Below are positions 30,616 to 35,259 of a stretch of 35,259 nt of DNA, piece after piece. The notes below the pieces were generated by a model, which did no database searches, had not been told where the DNA came from, and was given only the letters and a program-made list of their open reading frames with translations. Each line of letters opens with the position of its first letter. The first letter of the stretch is position 1. The stretch is from positions 1-35,259 of the IMG/VR virus record IMGVR_UViG_3300017724_000023, one strand, 5' to 3'. The DNA is from a virus. The translations under genes were made by a program, and so were the position numbers.

Positions 30616-30891
30616 ATGTTAATAGATTATGTAAGTGCGAATAACGGTGGACTTCAGTTCTTTGGTGCATCCGGTGATGCAATCTGGTGTGAAGTTGGTT
30701 ACGGTAAGACTGCCGCTGAATGTCAAGAAATCATTTCTGAGAATGGACTTTCTGACCAAGTAATGGCTTCTTCATCAATGGACTTTGCTAGTGAGTATGG
30801 TTTCGCTAGTAACGATGATGCCAATGCTATGTACTATGAAGCAATCAAGAATTGTTCATCCGACAACTGGAAAGGTCTTTCTGCGGAGTAA
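30616..30891 (+). CDS. Small hypothetical protein
   Basis: The 91-residue product reads MLIDYVSANNGGLQFFGASG at the start and has DAIWCEVGYGK. It has an alpha/beta look and no motif I know. AGAGAGGA lies eight bases before ATG 30616; the frame is open upstream to a TTG-type start inside the promoter, which is not plausible. It is the first gene of a small run of four under the 30560 promoter. Confidence 0.7.
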   Translation: MLIDYVSANNGGLQFFGASGDAIWCEVGYGKTAAECQEIISENGLSDQVMASSSMDFASEYGFASNDDANAMYYEAIKNCSSDNWKGLSAE

Positions 30892-30894
30892 TCT

Positions 30895-31392
30895 ATGAAA
30901 ATCGCTATCTATACCCAAATCGAAGAAAACTACGGTGCCCATGACTGGGATGGCAAGGGTTCTTGTCCTCAGTATTGGAAGATGAAAGGTGGTAATACCT
31001 ATATCATCGATATGGTGTCCGTTGAACAAGCAACAGACTCAGAATTCTGGGATGCCGCCACTCAAGCGATTACCCAATCCAACGAGTCTTGGCAAGAGTA
31101 TGTAATTGGTTCTGACCTACTGGACGATTGTGAAGCGGTCACTATGGATCCATGGGAGTCTGCAATTCATATTGGACCAGATGTTGGGTCCGATGCGTGG
31201 TTAGCACTTCAGACCGAAGTGAATGGTGAGTACAATCACCTGGCACCAGAAGTTGCTAAAAAGTATTCCGCATGGAAACTAATCAATGGTGAGCAGGAAG
31301 ATTTTAAATGTTCACTAGAATTTACCAACGGCAAGATACTGCCATGGGCAGAGGCTTGTGAGTATCTTAGCGAACTGAGGGCAGCCGCATGA
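30895..31392 (+). CDS. Conserved hypothetical protein (YTQIEENYGAHDWDG family)
   Basis: The 165-residue protein opens MKIAIYTQIEENYGAHDWDG and continues CPQYWKMKGGNTYI. This opening is one I recall from plasmid and phage proteins with no assigned function. A Trp-rich acidic body follows. It sits three bases after the previous gene and overlaps the next by four. It is transcribed early with its neighbours. Its role cannot be inferred. Confidence 0.75.
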   Translation: MKIAIYTQIEENYGAHDWDGKGSCPQYWKMKGGNTYIIDMVSVEQATDSEFWDAATQAITQSNESWQEYVIGSDLLDDCEAVTMDPWESAIHIGPDVGSDAWLALQTEVNGEYNHLAPEVAKKYSAWKLINGEQEDFKCSLEFTNGKILPWAEACEYLSELRAAA

Positions 31393-31769
31393 TGGAAATA
31401 TACAATAAGTATGGTTGGAACTTGCAGGGTATGCAAGTCACCGCAGGGTACCTGGATGGTGATCAACCAGTTTCAGGTGTTGTGGTAAATAGCCGCGTAC
31501 AATATGGCGGTAAGGTGTCCCATACAATTCTTTTAGATGATGGTTTTAATTACCAAGGTATCATTTTCCGTGATGCTGGTGAGACCGTCAATGTGGATCA
31601 GGAATTTATAAATTCTGTGTCCGAATGTTCTGGTTCTGTAGTCAGTAACTCCTATGGTAGGTCAATTTCATTTCAAGATGGTAAATCAGCACTTGACTTT
31701 TTTGGCGAAGAAGAGTATACTGCTATTAAGAATGGCACTCATTCAGAGTATAGCTATATGGAGGTATAA
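31389..31769 (+). CDS. Small hypothetical beta-rich protein
   Basis: The 126-residue product has GMQVTAGYLDGDQPVSGVVV, SHTILLDDGFNYQGI and DAGETVNVDQEF. These look like short strands of a barrel resembling SH3 or Tudor folds. It overlaps the previous gene by four bases and its stop abuts the TTG of the next. I recognise no family. Its place in the early operon suggests host takeover, without direct evidence. Confidence 0.7.
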   Translation: MMEIYNKYGWNLQGMQVTAGYLDGDQPVSGVVVNSRVQYGGKVSHTILLDDGFNYQGIIFRDAGETVNVDQEFINSVSECSGSVVSNSYGRSISFQDGKSALDFFGEEEYTAIKNGTHSEYSYMEV

Positions 31770-32315
31770 TTGAACGTATTTTATTTACACGAAAACCCAA
31801 CACTCGCCGCAGAGTACCACGTAGACAAGCACGTGGTCAAGATGGCTGTCGAGTATTCACAACTACTATCTACCGCACACCGAGTACTTGACGGTGTTGA
31901 GTGGTATGACAAGACCGCAAATGGTCGCAAGATCAAGCGATGGCGCCACCCGGATGCCAGTCGAGATGACATCCTATACAAAGCATCCCACGTGAACCAT
32001 CCATCCAATATCTGGTGTCGAGCATCAAAGCAGAACTATGACTGGCTGTACCAGTTGTTCCTCGCTACCCTTGACGAGTACACCTACCGCTATGGCAAGA
32101 TTCATGGTTGTGCTAAAATGGTACACGTCCTACGAGACTCGCCTACCAACATACCAGACATAGGGTTTACTCAACCCACACCAGCAATGCCAGATCAGTA
32201 CAAATCAGATGATTCCATTGAGGCATATCGCAACTACTACATTGGTGAGAAGTCTGGGTTTGCATTGTGGAAAAAGCGTGATGTACCTACTTGGTATCAG
32301 CAAGAAAGTGCTTGA
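31770..32315 (+). CDS. Pyrimidine-dimer DNA glycosylase/endonuclease V-like protein
   Basis: The 181-residue protein starts MNVFYLHENPTLAAEYHVDKHVVKM and contains SQLLSTAHRVL, SHVNHPSNIWCRASKQNY and PDQYKSDDSIEAYRNYYIGEK. It fits a phage family often annotated as pyrimidine-dimer glycosylase/endonuclease V. I am sure of the family but not of its activity. The start is TTG behind a strong GGAGG eight bases away; no upstream ATG exists. Its TGA stop overlaps the next promoter's -35. Confidence 0.82.
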   Translation: MNVFYLHENPTLAAEYHVDKHVVKMAVEYSQLLSTAHRVLDGVEWYDKTANGRKIKRWRHPDASRDDILYKASHVNHPSNIWCRASKQNYDWLYQLFLATLDEYTYRYGKIHGCAKMVHVLRDSPTNIPDIGFTQPTPAMPDQYKSDDSIEAYRNYYIGEKSGFALWKKRDVPTWYQQESA

Positions 32316-32339
32316 CAAAAGCCTAAATCCTGCTATAAT
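32312..32339 (+). promoter_or_regulatory. Sigma70-like promoter TTGACA-16-TATAAT with extended -10
   Basis: TTGACA (32312-32317) and TATAAT (32334-32339) are exact hexamers 16 bases apart, with TGC (32331-32333) just ahead. The -35 contains the stop codon of the previous gene. It leads to the ATG at 32363. Confidence 0.82.
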
Positions 32340-32362
32340 ATGTTATTAAATTGGAGTTTGTA

Positions 32363-32533
32363 ATGAGAAACAGAGAAACACTTGAGGTAATTATTACCAA
32401 ATTGAACAAAGCAATGAAAAGTCCAGATATTTCTATCCAAGAATATGTGTCGCTCAAGCGAGAATGCGACAAGTATTGCCTTGAATTGGCTGAAGTAAAA
32501 CTTGGAGGAACGGGATATGCAAAGTACGCCTAA
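32363..32533 (+). CDS. Small helical protein, 56 residues
   Basis: The product reads MRNRETLEVIITKLNKAMK at the start and CDKYCLELAEVKLGG in the middle, a short charged helical protein. GGAG lies before ATG 32363; an in-frame upstream frame start at 32351 is inside that ribosome site. It overlaps the following HAD gene by 17 bases. No motif is recognised. It is the first gene behind a near-perfect promoter. Confidence 0.65.
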   Translation: MRNRETLEVIITKLNKAMKSPDISIQEYVSLKRECDKYCLELAEVKLGGTGYAKYA

Positions 32534-33128
32534 TAGGGAGAAGTACATACTGGTCGACTGTGACGGAGTATGCCTCGATTGGGAACAAGCATTCTTCATG
32601 TGGATGCACCACAGAACGTTAGAGCCTGCTGTAGAGAACTACAAAGAACTCTACAACGTCAACGAGTGGTACGGACTTGACAGAGAGACTGGTAAGAGAC
32701 TGGTCGCAGAATTCAATGCTAGTGCCGCTATGGGCTTTTTACCTCCTCTGAGAGATGCCCAGTGGTATATCAAAATGCTTGCAGAAAAACATGGGTACCA
32801 GTTTATTGCGGTTACCAGTATGAGTAGCGATCCGTTTGCTCAGAAGTTAAGAATCAGCAACTTAAAAAAGCTATTTGGAGAACATACCTTTGCAGAGTAT
32901 CACATCCTAGGGTGTGGTGATGACAAAGATGAAATCTTGATGGAACTCTCTAATAAATACGAAGGATGCTGGTGGGTAGAAGACAAGCCAGCCAACGCAA
33001 TTGTTGGAAATGATCTTGGGTACAACAGTATTCTGGTAGAACATACTCATAATATGAACATGAACTTACCAGAAGAGATCCAAGTGGTCAGAAATTGGGA
33101 AGAAATTTACGCCCTAATTACGGAGTAA
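32517..33128 (+). CDS. HAD-superfamily phosphatase (5'-nucleotidase-like)
   Basis: HAD motif I is VDCDGVCLDW, with Asp14 and Asp16. Motif II is VTSMS (99-103), and WVEDKPAN (153-160) is motif IV. This matches deoxyribonucleotidase-type HAD enzymes that dephosphorylate 5'-nucleotides. The length of 203 is normal. GGAGG with spacing 9 precedes ATG 32517; the earlier frame start at 32502 overlaps it. It may remove host or modified nucleotides. It follows the small helical gene and is read from the 32312 promoter. Confidence 0.85.
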   Translation: MQSTPNREKYILVDCDGVCLDWEQAFFMWMHHRTLEPAVENYKELYNVNEWYGLDRETGKRLVAEFNASAAMGFLPPLRDAQWYIKMLAEKHGYQFIAVTSMSSDPFAQKLRISNLKKLFGEHTFAEYHILGCGDDKDEILMELSNKYEGCWWVEDKPANAIVGNDLGYNSILVEHTHNMNMNLPEEIQVVRNWEEIYALITE

Positions 33129-33135
33129 TAAATAA

Positions 33136-33372
33136 ATGGTTGATTTAATTGCAGGTAAAGACCTGCTTTATCTCGCACTTTTTTGTGTGGGAATTATCTG
33201 TTCATATGCATCTGGTAAAGCATATGGTTTAAATGTAGGCGGTGTAGTCGGTATGAATCTCATGAAAGAGTTTTTCAAAAGCAAATTAGGCGAAGATGAA
33301 GTCAATGAGATGGTCGACAAGGGACCGTGGAATTACGAAAACTGGTTGAGAAAAGTAAGTAGAGAAGGCTAA
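33136..33372 (+). CDS. Small single-span membrane protein
   Basis: The 78-residue product starts MVDLIAGKDLLYLALFCVGI and has one membrane segment (about 9-27), possibly a second weak one to 40. A cytoplasmic-like tail MKEFFKSKLGEDEVNEMVDK follows. GGAG lies ten bases before the ATG. The next gene starts right after its stop. No family is recognised. It follows the HAD gene by seven bases. Confidence 0.72.
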   Translation: MVDLIAGKDLLYLALFCVGIICSYASGKAYGLNVGGVVGMNLMKEFFKSKLGEDEVNEMVDKGPWNYENWLRKVSREG

Positions 33373-34227
33373 GTGAGTAAGTTATCGGATGACATTTTTC
33401 TAAATAGTTCCTCAGATGGCGCAAAGTCAAACGGACCAGAGATTAGACAATGGTTTCCTAGTGACACACCTGAGAACTGGGACCACAATGTAAAACACAA
33501 CTTGAAGAAACTTCAGGAAAGTGGTTGGATCAAATCTGGTACCAAAGACGAACCAAAAGAAATCTTATATAGAATCAATAAAAATGGTTATAGAACTGAC
33601 CATATCATACCTACCAGAATCGAACATAGGTGTGCATTCTTTCTGGGGTGCAGTAATATGTTTGGTATAGGTATTCATGAGAAGCACACCATACCATATC
33701 TATTTCAACAGGCACTGGATCAAACGCATAATACATTCACCTGTATCAATTTTGGACAGCCAGGTGGTTCGTTAGATTCTTGTGTCCGTACAGCCATGGC
33801 TTGGGCACCAATACTCAAACCACAACTGATATGCTTACTCTTGCCACCTGGGCTGAGAAGAGAGTTATGGAAACCACCATCAATCAATGCTGATATGATA
33901 GACGAAGGTAATACGTGGTTACAGTACGGAGTCAGAAGTAACATTCCTACTAATTACCAAAAGATCGTAGAAGAAATCTTTATCACACCACAAGAAGAGA
34001 TGGTAAACACTGCAAAAAATCTATGGGCATTGAAGGGTCTATCACTCAATCACAATGCTAGGTTTCTTGTAGCATCCGCGTACCAGGTGCCAGAATCTAT
34101 CAGTACAGAAACAACTGGTAAGGCTAGAGACTTGAAACACTTTTCAGCGAAATGGCACGAACATCTATATCAATATTTCTTTACGCAATATACCGAAAAC
34201 AACACCAGCTATATACCACATATCTAA
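33373..34227 (+). CDS. SGNH/GDSL-hydrolase-like protein, paralogue C, GTG start
   Basis: The 284-residue protein has KNGYRTDHI, FFLGCSNMFGIGI (nucleophile Ser in GCS), QPGGSLDSCVRTAM, TAKNLWALKG and KARDLKHFSAKW with the Asp and His. The order matches paralogues A and B in the window. The start is a GTG at 33373, immediately after the TAA of the previous gene. In block I the residue after Ser-Asn is Met rather than Thr/Phe, a small deviation. There is no signal peptide. The substrate is unknown. Confidence 0.8.
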   Translation: MSKLSDDIFLNSSSDGAKSNGPEIRQWFPSDTPENWDHNVKHNLKKLQESGWIKSGTKDEPKEILYRINKNGYRTDHIIPTRIEHRCAFFLGCSNMFGIGIHEKHTIPYLFQQALDQTHNTFTCINFGQPGGSLDSCVRTAMAWAPILKPQLICLLLPPGLRRELWKPPSINADMIDEGNTWLQYGVRSNIPTNYQKIVEEIFITPQEEMVNTAKNLWALKGLSLNHNARFLVASAYQVPESISTETTGKARDLKHFSAKWHEHLYQYFFTQYTENNTSYIPHI

Positions 34228-34245
34228 GGAGAACTGTATCAGCGC

Positions 34246-34557
34246 ATGGAGAAAATACTCAGGGTAGCCTTTACTACAACACTAATGGTTATTTTTTTCT
34301 GGTCATGGCCTGCTCGGCTATTTACAGACAAAAGTAATTGCTATTTTTGGACACTGGAACAACTGATTACCCGAGGTGGTACAGCGAGATGGTACAATTC
34401 ACAGAGATGGTTCGGACATCATGTGATATGGATAGACAAAGAAGGACAGGGTTGGGAGTACACCATACCAAAAATGGCAAGAAATACACCATGGTACAAG
34501 ATGCTCTATTATAATGGTACGGTTCGTAAATTCAGACAGAGCCGCAAAGATCAGTAA
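34246..34557 (+). CDS. Small membrane-anchored protein
   Basis: The 103-residue product has one N-terminal membrane segment (about 5-25, VAFTTTLMVIFFWSWPARLF) that could be a signal anchor. A Trp/Tyr/Arg-rich body with WFGHHVIWIDKEGQGWEY follows. It is probably anchored in the inner membrane facing the periplasm. AAGGAG lies 12 bases upstream. I do not recognise the family. Confidence 0.65.
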   Translation: MEKILRVAFTTTLMVIFFWSWPARLFTDKSNCYFWTLEQLITRGGTARWYNSQRWFGHHVIWIDKEGQGWEYTIPKMARNTPWYKMLYYNGTVRKFRQSRKDQ

Positions 34558-34582
34558 CTTGAACTAGAGAGGAGTCCACTTC

Positions 34583-34780
34583 ATGAGCAAAAATACATCC
34601 ACCTTTCAAGTCAGAAAGACGCGCCACAACAGTCTTACGGATTTTCGTGAATGGCTCCTGAAGAACACCAAAGAGAAGCTGGTGTCATTTGATGGGTGCA
34701 ATTTGGTAATGAAACGTGGAAGAAAGCATATCACATATGGTATGATCGACAGTGAGGTATATGAACATGAATCGAAATGA
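34583..34780 (+). CDS. Small hypothetical protein
   Basis: The 65-residue product reads MSKNTSTFQVRKTRHNSLTD and ends KHITYGMIDSEVYEHESK, a basic alpha/beta protein. GAGGAG precedes the ATG. It overlaps the start of the sugar-nucleotidyltransferase gene by 14 bases. There is no identifiable motif. Confidence 0.65.
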   Translation: MSKNTSTFQVRKTRHNSLTDFREWLLKNTKEKLVSFDGCNLVMKRGRKHITYGMIDSEVYEHESK

Positions 34781-35259
34781 GTACAGAATCGCAGTGGTGT
34801 CAGGTGGATTTGACCCTCTCCACAGCGGGCATATAGACTACCTAGAGAGCGCATCAGAACTAGGGCACGAATTAGTGGTTCTTCTCAACTCAGACGAATG
34901 GCTCATACGGAAGAAGGGCACCGCGTTCCTACCATTCGCAGAACGCAAAGCGATCCTCGAGAGCCTGGGTTGCAGACCTCGCGTATTTGCACATGACGAT
35001 AGCGATGGATCAGCACGAAACGGACTAGAAGACCTGGTAGGAGAAAAGCTATATAGCGAAAAAATCATATTCTGCAACGGCGGAGATCGCACAGAAGCCA
35101 ATATACCAGAAGGTGGACTTGCTGGTGTGGAGTATGCATTCAACGTAGGCGGAGAAAAGACGGAATCCAGCACCCAGATTCTCACCAATTATCTCAATAA
35201 CACTGCAAGTTTGGTGACAACACCGAGAGAATGGGGTCATTATTCCGTATTATGGCAAG
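34767..35259 (+). CDS. Sugar-nucleotidyltransferase/cupin fusion (3' cut off)
   Basis: The frame runs off the window after 164 codons. VVSGGFDPLHSGHIDYL (residues 10-26) has the HxGH site (His19-Ser-Gly-His22), and RKAILESLGC and CNGGDRTEANIPE follow. This is the HldE-C-terminal/RfaE-type adenylyltransferase pattern used to activate heptose phosphates. After about 150 residues the sequence reads TTPREWGHYSVLW, which looks like the opening of a ManC/phosphomannose-isomerase-type cupin domain (RPWGxYxxL). GAGG with 9-base spacing supports ATG 34767. The complete domain set cannot be seen here. Confidence 0.85.
   Translation, partial: MNRNEYRIAVVSGGFDPLHSGHIDYLESASELGHELVVLLNSDEWLIRKKGTAFLPFAERKAILESLGCRPRVFAHDDSDGSARNGLEDLVGEKLYSEKIIFCNGGDRTEANIPEGGLAGVEYAFNVGGEKTESSTQILTNYLNNTASLVTTPREWGHYSVLWQ

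Noticed and set aside
34838-35240. Minus-strand frames near the window end
   Set aside because: The plus-strand frame at 34767 has clear nucleotidyltransferase motifs.
1-35259. CRISPR arrays, IS elements, integrase or lysogeny genes, photosynthesis genes
   Set aside because: I saw no repeat-spacer pattern, transposase motif, integrase or psbA-type gene.

Overview
The window looks like part of the genome of a marine T4-like myovirus (a relative of cyanophages and pelagiphages). The evidence is a gp61-type primase, a T4-type RNase H, a T4-type lysozyme, phage NrdA/NrdB with glutaredoxin, ThyX and dCMP deaminase. It also has T4-style late promoters (TATAAATA), dense plus-strand genes with 1-20 base overlaps, and head-internal or structural modules shared by marine T4-like phages. 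I cannot tell the host. I see no photosynthesis genes, integrase or rRNA. One tRNA-Arg(UCU) is present.

Layout. Positions 1-2166 hold a membrane-protein tail, a truncated UDP-glucose-dehydrogenase-like gene that runs into the tRNA, and four small genes. Positions 2163-14851 form a late/virion block. It contains a KxDG (ligase-like) protein, an HxGH-type nucleotidyltransferase, lysozyme plus lipoprotein, a P-loop kinase fused to head-internal modules, a modular structural protein, a radical SAM enzyme, a 751-residue low-complexity structural protein, Ig-like and other structural proteins, and a coiled-coil/TM protein. TATAAATA boxes lie at 3430, 5168, 9876 and 12971.

Positions 14902-24782 form the DNA and nucleotide-metabolism block. 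It holds primase, an EF-hand/AT-hook-like small protein, ThyX, a glycosyltransferase-like protein, an SGNH hydrolase, NrdA, a QueC-like PP-loop protein, glutaredoxin, NrdB, dCMP deaminase, a zinc ribbon, a secreted staphylococcal-type nuclease and another SGNH protein. Sigma70-like promoters occur at 14848 and, inside the primase gene, at 15856. A small late-promoter island (24928) precedes a GIY-YIG-like protein and a multi-pass membrane protein.

Positions 26241-35259 hold an SGNH protein, a cytidylyltransferase, RNase H, many small early-type genes behind consensus sigma70 promoters (26884, 27585, 30560, 32312), a pyrimidine-dimer-glycosylase-like protein and a HAD phosphatase. A fourth SGNH protein and a cut-off sugar-nucleotidyltransferase/cupin gene end the window. 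The only minus-strand gene is a NUMOD3-type protein (29972-30502) with its own minus-strand TATAAATA.

Three ideas stand out. First, several enzymes of the late block carry short sequences resembling the T4 capsid-targeting peptide, so they may be packaged in the head and injected. Second, four SGNH-fold proteins are encoded, three clearly paralogous, alongside UGDH-, glycosyltransferase- and cytidylyltransferase-like genes; together they suggest a surface- or glycan-modification programme. Third, a QueC-like enzyme sits inside the ribonucleotide reductase cluster. All functions are inferred by reading motifs; no database search was run.
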